From: Clostridiales bacterium
GTDB taxonomy: Bacteria > Bacillota_A > Clostridia > Christensenellales > Aristaeellaceae
DNA length: 10,491 bases
Assembly (NCBI GenBank): GCA_012514855.1
Contig: JAAYZL010000101.1
Location: forward strand, 1-10,491
Direction of reading: 5' to 3'
The notes under the pieces were generated by a model. The model was not told where the DNA came from. It was given only the letters and a program-made list of their open reading frames with translations, and did not search any database. Below, one piece after another: positions 1 through 7,034 of the stretch (the stretch's first letter is position 1; the number at the start of each line of letters is the position of its first letter). A program made the translations under genes and the position numbers.

Positions 1-288
1 CTCTCCACTTCCCCGCTTTCGGTCCGGAACGGCCGGACGCTCGCCGAGGTCGAGCTGTTCACCGGGCGCTCGCACCAGATTCGCGTGCAACACGAACACG
101 CCGGCCTCCCGCTCTGGGGCGACGCGCGCTACGGCGGCGGGTTGCCGGGGCAGCAGATCGCGCTGTGGGCGCACCGGCTGGGGTTCGAGCACCCGACGCG
201 GCGGGAACCCGTGCGGCTTGCGTCGCTGCCGCCGGACGCGGGCGCGTGGGCGGAATTCTATGATGTGATCGAGGGACGGGGAGGATGA
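1..288 (+). CDS. RluA-family pseudouridine synthase, C-terminal part (5' end outside window)
   Basis: This is the last 95 residues of an RluA/RluC/RluD-type enzyme, which converts uridine to pseudouridine in rRNA or tRNA. The visible part carries the family's C-terminal motifs: TGRSHQIRVQ (about residues 22-31 of the fragment), then GLPLWGDARYG, then an ALWAHRLGFEHP block, the usual 'lHA..L.F.HP' strand. The catalytic aspartate (the HRLD motif) lies upstream of the window and cannot be checked, nor can the start or the target site. The stop codon overlaps the ATG of the next gene (ATGA, 285-288), which suggests translational coupling in one operon. The family is secure, but which member of it this is cannot be told from the tail. 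Confidence 0.9.
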   Translation, partial: LSTSPLSVRNGRTLAEVELFTGRSHQIRVQHEHAGLPLWGDARYGGGLPGQQIALWAHRLGFEHPTRREPVRLASLPPDAGAWAEFYDVIEGRGG

Positions 289-629
289 GCAGGGCCAACC
301 GCTACGGGTTTATCTTTCTTTGCTGCGTGCTGGCGATTCCGACGTGCGTGTACGGCCTGGGGCTGCTGCGCGCGGACGAGCCGTGGGTGGCGCTGCTCGC
401 GGGCGCGCTGCTGGGAGCTGCGCACGTCGTGATCCGCCCGATCCTTCGAATCGCGACGAAGCCGCTGGGCTGCATAACGCTCGGGCTGTCGGGGTTCGCG
501 ATCGACGTCGGCCTGATCTACGCGTGCGCGCATTTCCTGAGCGGCTTCTCGGCGCCGAAGCTGCTCGACGCCGCGCTCGCGGCGCTGCTCGTCAACGCGG
601 CATGCCTGATCGTCGGGGGAAGACACTAA
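285..629 (+). CDS. Small integral membrane protein, PF04020 (phage holin family 4, superfamily IV) type
   Basis: A protein of 114 residues that is almost entirely hydrophobic, with about four predicted membrane spans (roughly residues 8-28, 34-50, 61-83 and 91-110). The second span runs into VIRPILRIATKPLGCITLG, matching the 'N.lirPilk..tlPl...TLGl' signature of the PF04020 family, and the following GF-rich loop and last span also fit. The family is named after phage holins, but most members are chromosomal proteins of unknown role, and no phage gene is nearby. It starts inside the stop codon of the pseudouridine synthase gene (ATGA), so it should be co-translated with it. The family is likely; a lysis function is not supported. 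Confidence 0.75.
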   Translation: MSRANRYGFIFLCCVLAIPTCVYGLGLLRADEPWVALLAGALLGAAHVVIRPILRIATKPLGCITLGLSGFAIDVGLIYACAHFLSGFSAPKLLDAALAALLVNAACLIVGGRH

Positions 630-643
630 AGGAGGGACCACGG

Positions 644-1066
644 ATGAGGAAGATCGCCGTTTCGCTGCTCGCGCTGCTCCTTACATTGACCGCCTTGCCC
701 GGACTTTCCGAGGCCGGGGACATCGCGCTCGAGGACGCGAGCTTTGCCCGAACCATCTTTGAAATCAGCGCGAACTTCGGGGAATACGAGGGGCGGACGC
801 TGACGATGTCCGGCTATGTGATCGCCAACGAGGGAAACGAGGTCGCGCCGTTCTCGGTGAACCGCGACTACGGCTGCTGCACGGACGAGCTCGCGCCCTA
901 CGGCTTCGACTGCGCGTGGGACGGCGGGATTCCCGCGGCGGACGCGTGGGTCACGGTCACGGGAACGATCGGCCGCTACGCGCGCGACAACGGCTACACG
1001 TACCTGCTCCTGACGCTCTCCTCGCTGGAGGAGACCGAGCCGGGCAGCCGCGTCGTCGCCGGCTGA
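644..1066 (+). CDS. Secreted Cys-Cys protein resembling the DUF1980 (YcgQ/TIGR03943) C-terminal domain
   Basis: A protein of 140 residues starting at ATG 644, behind a strong Shine-Dalgarno (AAAGGAGGG, 628-636). Residues 1-24 look like a Sec signal peptide: MRK, a Leu/Ala-rich core, then SEA as a likely signal peptidase I site. There is no lipobox cysteine. The mature part has the pattern 'GRTLTMSGYV ... FSVNRDYGCCTDELAPYGF ... AWVTVTGTI'. This resembles the C-terminal domain of DUF1980 proteins, which carry a CC..D..P.G. motif followed by a 'W..V.G.' strand. Here the key residues are Cys78, Cys79, Asp81 and Cys90. YcgQ itself is membrane-anchored and paired with a YcgR-type permease, and neither feature is seen here. 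The cysteines and the neighbouring metal exporter fit metal or redox chemistry outside the membrane, but that is inference. cobO follows four bases after the stop. Confidence 0.6.
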   Translation: MRKIAVSLLALLLTLTALPGLSEAGDIALEDASFARTIFEISANFGEYEGRTLTMSGYVIANEGNEVAPFSVNRDYGCCTDELAPYGFDCAWDGGIPAADAWVTVTGTIGRYARDNGYTYLLLTLSSLEETEPGSRVVAG

Positions 1067-1070
1067 GAAT

Positions 1071-1586
1071 ATGCAAACGGGCCTCGTGCACGTCTATTAC
1101 GGCGACGGCAAGGGAAAGACCTCCGCCGCGCTGGGGCTCGCGCTTCGGGCGCTGGGCTCGGGGCTTCGCGTGTGCTTTGCGCAGTTCATGAAGTCCCGGC
1201 CGACAGGCGAAATCGAGGCGCTCGGGCGGTTTGAAAGCGCGCGCTCGCTCCGCTCGGAGGTCTCCGATCCGCGCTTTCTGCACGAGATGTCCCCTTCCGA
1301 GAGGGCCGAATACCTCGGCGGGCAGCGCAGGCTCTTTTTCTCGATCGGCTTCGACGCGGACGTGCTCGTGCTCGACGAGGTGTTCTCCGCGATCTCCTGC
1401 GGCGCGCTTTCCGAGACCGAGCTCTGCGCGCTCCTCGACCGGCGGCCGCCCTCTGTCGAAATCGCGCTGACAGGGTGCGATCCCGGCGCGGAAATCCTCC
1501 GGCGCGCGGACTACATAACGCGAATGGAGAAGATCGCGCACCCCTACGACCGTGGCGCGCCCGCGCGGCGCGGCATAGAGTATTAG
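1071..1586 (+). CDS. cobO: Cob(I)alamin / cob(I)yrinic acid a,c-diamide adenosyltransferase
   Basis: A full-length CobO/BtuR-type protein of 171 residues. It transfers the 5'-deoxyadenosyl group of ATP to the cobalt of reduced corrinoids, making the coenzyme form of B12. The P-loop GDGKGKTS (residues 11-18) sits at the N-terminus as in the family, followed by the LALRALG helix and QFMK (38-41). A VLVLDE strand (98-103) gives the Walker B-like acidic pair, and the C-terminus HPYDRGAPARRGIEY (157-171) matches the usual family ending. The ATG gives the usual short lead to the P-loop, although its Shine-Dalgarno is weak. It may be translated by coupling to the gene ending four bases earlier. No other cobalamin gene and no B12 riboswitch is visible, so it may serve salvage rather than synthesis. 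Confidence 0.93.
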   Translation: MQTGLVHVYYGDGKGKTSAALGLALRALGSGLRVCFAQFMKSRPTGEIEALGRFESARSLRSEVSDPRFLHEMSPSERAEYLGGQRRLFFSIGFDADVLVLDEVFSAISCGALSETELCALLDRRPPSVEIALTGCDPGAEILRRADYITRMEKIAHPYDRGAPARRGIEY

Positions 1587-1604
1587 CCGGAGGTGCGGCA
1601 ACCG

Positions 1605-2771
1605 ATGCGCGTTCTTGCGAAATTCTTCCCCAGGGATTATGGGAATCCCGCGGTGCGCAGGCACTACGGCGTGCTGTCGGGCGCCGTCGGCATCGCGCTG
1701 AACGTGTTACTTTTCGCGGCGAAATACTTTGCGGGCGTGCTTTCAAAATCGATCGCGATCACCGCGGACGCGTTCAACAACCTGTCGGACGCGGGGTCGT
1801 CGCTGATCGCGCTGCTCGGCTTCAAGATCGCCGGGCGCAAGGCGGACGCGGAGCACCCGTTCGGCCACGGACTGGCGGAGCACGTCGCCGGGCTGATCGT
1901 CGCGATCGCGATCATCCTGATGGGCTTCGACCTCGGGCGCACGTCGATCCGGAAGATTTTCGCGCCCGAGCCGGTCGAATTCAGTTTGCTTTCGACGCTG
2001 ATCCTCGCGGGCTCGATTTTGATCAAGCTCTCCATGAGCCTCTTCAACCGCTCGATCGGCAAAAAAATCCGCTCCGCGACGATGCGCGCGACCGCGACCG
2101 ACAGCCTGAGCGACGCGTTCGCGACGCTGGCGGTGCTTTGTTCGACCCTGATCGCGCATTTCACCGGCCTCAACATCGACGGCTGGACCGGCGCGCTCGT
2201 CGCGGCGATGATCCTCTGGGCGGGCTGGTCGGCCGCCAGGGACACGGTGAGCCCGCTGCTCGGCTGCGCGCCCGACCCGGAGCTCGTGCGCCGGATCGTC
2301 GGAACCGTAAGGGAATACAAGGAAGTCGTCGGCATACACGATCTGCTCGTGCACGCGTACGGCGCGGGAAACCTGATCGTTTCGCTGCACGCGGAGGTCA
2401 ACGCGGACGGCAACTTCGCGGAGCTGCACGACGTGATCGACGTGATCGAGCGCAGGTTGCAGCGCGAGCTCAACTGCCACGCGGTCATCCACATGGACCC
2501 GCTCGCGACCGACGACTCGCTCGTCGGCGAGGCGAAGAGGCGCGTGCAGGACGCCATCCGCGCGTTGCTCGGGGATTCCATCACGATCCACGACTTCCGG
2601 ATGGTCGCCGGGCCGACGCACACGAACGTCATCTTCGACGCCGCCGTGCCGCCGGGGTATCCGCTCTCCGACGAGGCCGTCAAAAAGGAGATCGACCGCG
2701 CCGTCGGGCAGTTGGAGGGAAGGTATTTCGCGATCGTGACGATCGACAAGCCGTACGAAGGCGCCTCCTAA
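1605..2771 (+). CDS. Cation diffusion facilitator (CDF) metal exporter, Mn-type motifs, tandem C-terminal domains
   Basis: A protein of 388 residues that should export a divalent metal in exchange for protons. Six membrane spans lie in about residues 20-215. The transport site reads N58xxxD62 in span 2 and D166xxxD170 in span 5. This N/D plus DxxxD set is typical of manganese CDFs, whereas zinc/iron members such as FieF carry DxxxD and HxxxD. HPFGHG (84-89) is the usual family loop. Two ferredoxin-like domains follow: residues 223-300 (IHDLLVHAYGAGN ... VIHMDP) and 306-385 (IHDFRMVAGPTHTN ... VTIDKP), which align with each other. This makes it about 90 residues longer than FieF. ATG 1605 is chosen because GGAGG (1589-1593) lies 11 bases upstream; the in-frame GTG at 1593 overlaps that site. 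A terminator follows. The family is secure; manganese is inferred. Confidence 0.9.
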   Translation: MRVLAKFFPRDYGNPAVRRHYGVLSGAVGIALNVLLFAAKYFAGVLSKSIAITADAFNNLSDAGSSLIALLGFKIAGRKADAEHPFGHGLAEHVAGLIVAIAIILMGFDLGRTSIRKIFAPEPVEFSLLSTLILAGSILIKLSMSLFNRSIGKKIRSATMRATATDSLSDAFATLAVLCSTLIAHFTGLNIDGWTGALVAAMILWAGWSAARDTVSPLLGCAPDPELVRRIVGTVREYKEVVGIHDLLVHAYGAGNLIVSLHAEVNADGNFAELHDVIDVIERRLQRELNCHAVIHMDPLATDDSLVGEAKRRVQDAIRALLGDSITIHDFRMVAGPTHTNVIFDAAVPPGYPLSDEAVKKEIDRAVGQLEGRYFAIVTIDKPYEGAS

Positions 2772-2773
2772 TC

Positions 2774-2799
2774 AAAAAACGGGCACACGCCCGTTTTTT
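2774..2799. terminator. Bidirectional Rho-independent terminator between convergent genes
   Basis: A perfect inverted repeat: six A, CGGGC, loop ACAC, GCCCG, six T. Read on either strand it gives a GC stem followed by a U-tract. It lies 2 bases after the CDF stop and 14 bases beyond the stop of the minus-strand secreted-protein gene, so it can end both transcripts. Confidence 0.92.
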
Positions 2800-2813
2800 G
2801 GCAGGGGAGCTTT

Positions 2814-3332
2814 TTAATAGTACCAGTCCGCGTCCTCAAAATTCTGGTAGACGAAGCTCGCGACCCTGCCGCCCTCGACCGTCAGCGCGACGAAGCCCTC
2901 GTCGTCGCCGCACTCGAACACGCGCTCGTTCTCAACCGCGTACTCCGGCCACACCCGGTACAGCGCGCTGCCCTGGATCTCCGTGCCGGACAGCTTGGTG
3001 TGCGCGACCTCCTCGTCCATGCCGACGATCACGCCGCAGATCGACACGTCTTGATAGCCCAGATTCTCGACGCGCATGCCCGCCGCGTCCTCCACATAGT
3101 CCTCGACCGAAATCTGCGTGAACGCGCCGGAGTGATAGTCGCCGCGCCGGTAGGCCCGGCCGCTGTCGTCGACCGGCTCCATGCCGCCGATCCTCCCGGC
3201 GAGCTCCTCAAGCGCCTCTACCGCGGCCCCGAAATCCTCGCTCGGGAACGCGAAGTCCGCGATTTCCACCTGCGCGGAGGCGCCCGCCGATGCCATGAGC
3301 GCCAATATCAACACCCAGGCAAGCCTTTTCAT
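2814..3332 (-). CDS. Small secreted protein of unknown function
   Basis: I do not recognise this gene. It encodes 172 residues from an ATG behind GGAGGGGGAG. Residues 1-20 form a clear Sec signal peptide (MKRLAWVLILALMASAGASA, likely cut at ASA/Q). The mature protein is acidic (many Asp and Glu) and contains only two cysteines, in SICGVIVGMDEEV and FECGDDEG, which could form one disulfide. The pattern 'VGM.EEV...L' followed by a beta-rich tail (ALTVEGGRVASFVYQ) weakly recalls SmpA/BamE-like or BLIP-like small secreted domains; this is only a guess. It is a single-gene unit with its own sigma-A-type promoter and a shared terminator, and it ends in the aromatic tail WYY. I am confident it is a real secreted protein and have no function to offer. 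Confidence 0.8.
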   Translation of the reverse strand: MKRLAWVLILALMASAGASAQVEIADFAFPSEDFGAAVEALEELAGRIGGMEPVDDSGRAYRRGDYHSGAFTQISVEDYVEDAAGMRVENLGYQDVSICGVIVGMDEEVAHTKLSGTEIQGSALYRVWPEYAVENERVFECGDDEGFVALTVEGGRVASFVYQNFEDADWYY

Positions 3333-3349
3333 GCTCCCCCTCCGTCCTC

Positions 3350-3363
3350 ATGCAAATTCGCAT
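3350..3363. promoter_or_regulatory. Near-palindromic operator candidate at the transcription start of the secreted-protein gene
   Basis: ATGCAAATTCGCAT matches its own reverse complement at 12 of 14 positions. It lies just downstream of the -10 box (3372-3377), roughly at +2 to +15 of the predicted minus-strand transcript, where a bound repressor would block transcription. It contains TGCAAATTCG, the same ten bases found in the nupO control region at 7073-7082. No regulator is known; the role is inferred from position and symmetry. Confidence 0.35.
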
Positions 3364-3371
3364 CCAAACTA

Positions 3372-3400
3372 AGTGTAACAGCGACGGGGATTCTTGTCAA
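3372..3400 (-). promoter_or_regulatory. Sigma-A-type promoter of the secreted-protein gene
   Basis: On the minus strand the -35 box is TTGACA (3400-3395, a perfect match), the spacer is 17 bases, and the -10 box is TACACT (3377-3372, 4 of 6 matches). Transcription would start near 3365, giving a leader of about 33 bases that carries the Shine-Dalgarno GGAGGGGGAG just before ATG 3332. Confidence 0.8.
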
Positions 3401-3409
3401 GCGGCGCCG

Positions 3410-3426
3410 AAAAGCCGGATTCCGGC
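3410..3426 (-). terminator. Short hairpin terminator candidate after nupQ
   Basis: On the minus strand GCCGG-AAT-CCGGC is followed by TTTT, starting 5 bases after the nupQ stop. The stem has only five base pairs and the T-run only four, so termination may be weak. It stands between the nupQ stop and the -35 box of the next gene, where a terminator would be expected. Confidence 0.45.
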
Positions 3427-3431
3427 CCGCG

Positions 3432-4391
3432 TCAGCGCTCCTCGCGGTCGTAGTTGACGCCGCAGCCCTTCGGCTGCACGCGCTCCTTCGACATCCGGAT
3501 CGACGTGATCACGAGCACCGCCGCGGTCACGAGGAACGGCAGCATCGTGAAGATCGGCGCGGAGACACTCCGCAAAAACGGCGGCTTGTAGAACTGCAGC
3601 ACGCTCAGCGCGCCGAACACGAGCGAGCCGAACATCGCGCGGTACGGGCTCCAGCTCGCGAAGATGACGAGCGCGACCGCGATCCAGCCGAGGCCGCCGA
3701 CGCAGTTCTGCACCCAGAGGCCCTTGCAGGTCACAAAACAGACGTAGCCGCCGCCGAGCCCGCAGATGCCGCCGCCGAGCAGGATGTGGACGTACTTGTA
3801 GAGCGTCACGTTGATGCCCGCGGCGTCCGCGGCGGCCGGGTTCTCGCCGATCGCGCGCAGGTTCAGCCCGCGGCGCGTGTGGTTCAGGTACAGCCCCATC
3901 GCGACCGCGGTGACGATTCCGACGATCACGAAGATGTTGTTGTCGAACAGCAGCCTCCCGACGTACGGGATGTCCGCGAGGCCGGGGATGCGTATCCTCG
4001 AAAACGCGGCCTTCAGTGGCTCCGAGAACGCGACGGTCGTCTTGCCGCCGGAGAGCAGGTTCTCGCCGATCAGGCTCGCGAGCCCCGTGCCGAAGATCGT
4101 CAGCGTCAGCCCGGTCACATTCTGGTTCGCCTTCAGCGTGACCGTCAGAAACGCGTAGATCAGCGCGCCCAGCATGCCGCCCGCGAAGGCCGCCAGCAGC
4201 GCCAGCAGCGCGCTGTTCGTGTAGTAGCCCGCCAAAAACCCCACGATCGCGCCCAGGTACATCATGCCCTCGACGCCGAGGTTGATATTCCCCGCCTTTT
4301 CGGTCAAAATCTCGCCGAGCGTGCCGAGCAAGAGCGGCATGCCCGCCGGAATCGCCGCCAGAAGAAAGCTGAACCAGATGCCCTCAGACAC
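3432..4391 (-). CDS. nupQ: Nucleoside ABC transporter permease, NupQ type
   Basis: This is the second membrane subunit (BPD_transp_2 fold) of a purine-nucleoside-type ABC importer. From GTG 4391 it has 319 residues, the length I recall for Bacillus subtilis YufQ/NupQ. Family motifs are clear: GNINLGVEGMMYLGA (residues 34-48) and the coupling-loop block RAIGENPAAADAAGINV (179-195). About eight to nine hydrophobic spans are spread across the chain, and the C-terminus is short and charged. GTG 4391 is preferred over the in-frame GTG 4412 because AAGGGGGG (4407-4400) lies 8 bases before it, and because the protein then begins at the family's usual point. It overlaps the nupP stop by 8 bases, so translation is probably coupled. 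Substrate specificity cannot be read from the sequence. Confidence 0.9.
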   Translation of the reverse strand: MSEGIWFSFLLAAIPAGMPLLLGTLGEILTEKAGNINLGVEGMMYLGAIVGFLAGYYTNSALLALLAAFAGGMLGALIYAFLTVTLKANQNVTGLTLTIFGTGLASLIGENLLSGGKTTVAFSEPLKAAFSRIRIPGLADIPYVGRLLFDNNIFVIVGIVTAVAMGLYLNHTRRGLNLRAIGENPAAADAAGINVTLYKYVHILLGGGICGLGGGYVCFVTCKGLWVQNCVGGLGWIAVALVIFASWSPYRAMFGSLVFGALSVLQFYKPPFLRSVSAPIFTMLPFLVTAAVLVITSIRMSKERVQPKGCGVNYDREER

Positions 4392-5484
4392 GCTCGACGC
4401 CCCCCTTCGCACCGCCGACCCACTTCATCCGATAGGTCAGGAAAAACTCGCACCCGAGCACAAAGAACAGCACGATCCCCTGCAGCACCTCCGCCGTCGC
4501 CGCCGACAGGTTGTACAGCGACTGGACGGACTGGAAGCCGCGCTCGAGTATGCAGAACAGCACCGAGACGACGAGCATGCCGAGCGGATTGAGCCTGGCG
4601 AGCCACGCGACCGCGATCGCCGTGAAGCCGACGCCGCCGGCGACCGTGTCGTTGAGCGTCTTGTCCGCGCCGGACGCCTGCAGCATGCCCGCGAGCCCGC
4701 AGATACCCGCCGAGATGAACATCGTGCGCATGACGACCCTCTTGACGTGCATGCCCGCGTAGCGCGCGGTCGCCTCGTTTTCGCCGACGACGGTCAGCTC
4801 GTACCCCTGCTTCGAGTGGCGCAGGTACACGTAGACCAGGCCGACCAGAAGAAGCGCCGCGATCCAGCCGACGTGCACGCCGAACAGCTCCGGAAGCCTC
4901 GCGACCTTCGGAAAGCGCGCGATCTTGAAAAAACCCTGCTGGCTCGGGTCGCGCCAGACGCCCTGCTGCAGCGCCTGAATCGCGTACAGCGCGACGTAGT
5001 TGAGCATCAGCGTGAGCAGCGTCTCGTTCGTGCCGAACCGGCTCTTGAAATACGCCGGGATCATGCCGTAGAGCCCGCCGGCGACGATGCCCGCGAGCGC
5101 CATCGTCACGAGCAATACGACCTGCGGCCAGTCCGCGTGGTTCAGCGCGAAGTACGTCGCCGCGATCGCGCCGACGCAGATCTGCCCCTCCGCGCCGATG
5201 TTCCAGAAGCGCATCTTGAACGCGAGCGTCACGCCGAGCGACGTGATCAGGAGCGGTACCGCGAGCTTCGCGGTCAGTTCGAGGCCCATCTTCGAGCCGA
5301 GCGAGCCGGTGATCGCCGTCAAGTAGATGCCGACCGGGTCGTAGCCGAGCGCCGCGACGAACGCGCCGCCGGTCAACAGCGCCAGCGCGATCGCGATCAG
5401 CCGGATCGCCCACGCGCGGCCCTGCGCGATGTCCGCGCGCTTGACCATGCGGATCGGAAGGGCATCCCGGACGCCCTTAACCAT
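4384..5484 (-). CDS. nupP: Nucleoside ABC transporter permease, NupP type
   Basis: The first membrane subunit of the same importer, 366 residues. An N-terminal cytoplasmic stretch (1-22) is followed by about nine spans. Family marks are FWNIGAEGQI (93-102), GTNETLLTLMLNYVA (151-165) and the coupling-loop block VVGENEATARYAGM (232-245), which should contact the ATPase. ATG 5484 is supported by a GGAGGAGG Shine-Dalgarno inside the end of nupO; an internal Met at residue 13 has no such site. The gene overlaps nupO by 8 bases and nupQ by 8 bases, so all three subunits should be made together in fixed proportion. The closest named relative is Bacillus YufP/NupP; a PnrA-, RfuABCD- or BmpDEFG-like specificity is possible. 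Confidence 0.9.
   Translation of the reverse strand: MVKGVRDALPIRMVKRADIAQGRAWAIRLIAIALALLTGGAFVAALGYDPVGIYLTAITGSLGSKMGLELTAKLAVPLLITSLGVTLAFKMRFWNIGAEGQICVGAIAATYFALNHADWPQVVLLVTMALAGIVAGGLYGMIPAYFKSRFGTNETLLTLMLNYVALYAIQALQQGVWRDPSQQGFFKIARFPKVARLPELFGVHVGWIAALLLVGLVYVYLRHSKQGYELTVVGENEATARYAGMHVKRVVMRTMFISAGICGLAGMLQASGADKTLNDTVAGGVGFTAIAVAWLARLNPLGMLVVSVLFCILERGFQSVQSLYNLSAATAEVLQGIVLFFVLGCEFFLTYRMKWVGGAKGGVERV
4400..4407 (-). promoter_or_regulatory. Ribosome binding site fixing the nupQ GTG start
   Basis: AAGGGGGG on the minus strand, 8 bases upstream of GTG 4391 and inside the end of nupP. It decides between the two in-frame GTG codons (4412 and 4391) in favour of the shorter protein. 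Confidence 0.6.
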
Positions 5485-7003
5485 TGCGCATCGCCTCCTC
5501 CGCCGTTGCCCCCGCCATCAGGAGGCCGAGCTGCTCCTTCGTGACGCCCGCCGCGTCGACGATGCCGGTGACCTTGCCGCCGCAGAGCACCAGTATACGG
5601 TCGCAGAGCTCGAGCAGCACGTCGAGGTCCTCGCCGATGTAGAGCACCGCGACGCCCTTCTGCTTCTGCTCGTTGAGCATCCGGTAGATCGTCATCGACG
5701 AGTTGATGTCGAGCCCCCGGACCGGGTACGCGGTGATCAGAATGCGCGGGTTCGACGCGATCTCGCGCCCGAGCAGCACCTTCTGCACGTTGCCGCCGGA
5801 GAGCTTGCGCACCGCCGTGTAGATGCTCGGCGTCGAGATGTTCAGCTGCTTGACGAGCGAGTTCGCGAGGTTTTTCGCGCCCTCGCGCCGGATCAGCATG
5901 CCGGGCTGGTTCTGGTAGTCCTTGAGCAGCATGTTGTCGACCATGCCCATCGACGCGACGAGGCCCATGCCGAGCCTGTCCTCCGGGATGAACGACATCG
6001 AGATGCCGCGGCGGATGATCTCGCGCGGCGACAGCCCCTCGAGCGACGTGTGCTCGCAGAGGATCGCGCCGGCGGAGATCGGCTGCAGCCCCGCGATCGC
6101 CTCGCAGAGCTCCTTCTGGCCGCTGCCGGCGACGCCCGCGACGCCCAATATCTCCCCCGAGGCGATCGAGAAATTCACGTCGTCGAGCGCCCGGACGCCG
6201 TCGGAATTGACGACGGTCAGGTGGTGGACGTCGAGCATCGGGCCGGTTCGAAGCGGCTCCGGGCGGTGGATCGACAGGTCGACCGACGCGCCGACCATCC
6301 GCTCGGTCAATTCGCGCGCGGTCGTCCTCTTCGTCTCGACGGTGCCGATGCAGCGGCCCTTGCGCAATATCGTCACGCGGTCGGATATCTCGAGCACCTC
6401 GTTCAATTTGTGGGTGATGATGATGACCGCGCAGCCCTCTTTGCGCATCTTCCGGAGGATGTCGAACAGCCGCCGGATCTCCTGCGGCGTCAGAACCGCC
6501 GTCGGCTCGTCGAGCACGAGCGTGCGCGCGCCGCGGTAGAGCACCTTCAGGATCTCGACGGTTTGCTTCTCGCTGACGGAGAGCGTGTAGACCTTGCGCT
6601 CCGGGTCGATCATCAGCCCGAACCGCTCGCAGAGCTCCCGAATCTCGCGGCTCAGTTTCTTCCTGCCGGCGAAGTAGCCGACGGTTCCGAGCACGATGTT
6701 CTCCTGCACGCTCAATACGTCCACGAGCTTGAAGTGCTGGTGGATCATGCCGATGCCAAGCGCGATCGCGTCGTGCGGGGAGTGGATCGACACGGGGCGG
6801 CCGCTTATGAAGATCTCGCCCGCGTCCGGCCTGTAGAGCCCGGAGAGCATGTTCATCAAGGTCGTCTTCCCCGAGCCGTTCTCGCCGAGCAGCGCCAGGA
6901 TTTCGCCGTTGAACACGGTCAGGTCGATGTCCTGGTTTGCGACGATCGAGCCGAAGCCCTTCGTGAGCCCCTTCAGCTCGATCGCCGGATGCGCGTTGGG
7001 CAT
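5477..7003 (-). CDS. nupO: Nucleoside ABC transporter ATPase with two nucleotide-binding domains, NupO type
   Basis: A tandem ABC ATPase of 508 residues, the usual size for NupO/YufO, that drives purine-nucleoside-type import with NupP and NupQ. Domain 1 (about 8-240) has Walker A GENGSGKT (40-47), Q-loop Gln89, signature LSVSEKQ (141-147), Walker B LVLDE (162-166) and H-loop His198. Domain 2 (about 257-500) has a degenerate Walker A, GVAGSGQK (290-297), the PEDR motif (340-343), an intact signature LSGGN (401-405) and a degenerate Walker B, ILITAYPVRGLD. Such asymmetry is normal for the family. One site (Walker A of domain 1 with LSGGN of domain 2) looks active. The other is crippled on both faces, since the domain 1 signature also has Ser144 where glycine is usual. 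It is the first gene of the operon, with a promoter at 7035-7063 and AAGGGGAG before ATG 7003. Confidence 0.92.
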   Translation of the reverse strand: MPNAHPAIELKGLTKGFGSIVANQDIDLTVFNGEILALLGENGSGKTTLMNMLSGLYRPDAGEIFISGRPVSIHSPHDAIALGIGMIHQHFKLVDVLSVQENIVLGTVGYFAGRKKLSREIRELCERFGLMIDPERKVYTLSVSEKQTVEILKVLYRGARTLVLDEPTAVLTPQEIRRLFDILRKMRKEGCAVIIITHKLNEVLEISDRVTILRKGRCIGTVETKRTTARELTERMVGASVDLSIHRPEPLRTGPMLDVHHLTVVNSDGVRALDDVNFSIASGEILGVAGVAGSGQKELCEAIAGLQPISAGAILCEHTSLEGLSPREIIRRGISMSFIPEDRLGMGLVASMGMVDNMLLKDYQNQPGMLIRREGAKNLANSLVKQLNISTPSIYTAVRKLSGGNVQKVLLGREIASNPRILITAYPVRGLDINSSMTIYRMLNEQKQKGVAVLYIGEDLDVLLELCDRILVLCGGKVTGIVDAAGVTKEQLGLLMAGATAEEAMRNG

Positions 7004-7034
7004 GCAGAATTCTCCCCTTTCACGGAATGGTTCG

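Noticed and set aside
285..629. Prophage remnant suggested by the holin-family name
   Set aside because: The PF04020 family is mostly chromosomal, and no lysin, tail, integrase or attachment site is seen nearby.
1067..1604. Cobalamin or manganese riboswitch before cobO or the CDF gene
   Set aside because: The gaps before these genes are only 4 and 18 bases, too short for any such leader.
4392..4412. Longer nupQ starting at GTG 4412
   Set aside because: The extra residues cover the Shine-Dalgarno for GTG 4391, which gives the usual family length of 319.
1475..4592. Plus-strand open frames of about 550 and 530 codons (1475-3121 and 3000-4592)
   Set aside because: Both are Arg-rich shadow frames: the first lies over cobO/CDF in another frame, the second opposite the secreted-protein and nupQ genes. 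Neither has motifs or a ribosome binding site, and the first crosses a strong terminator.
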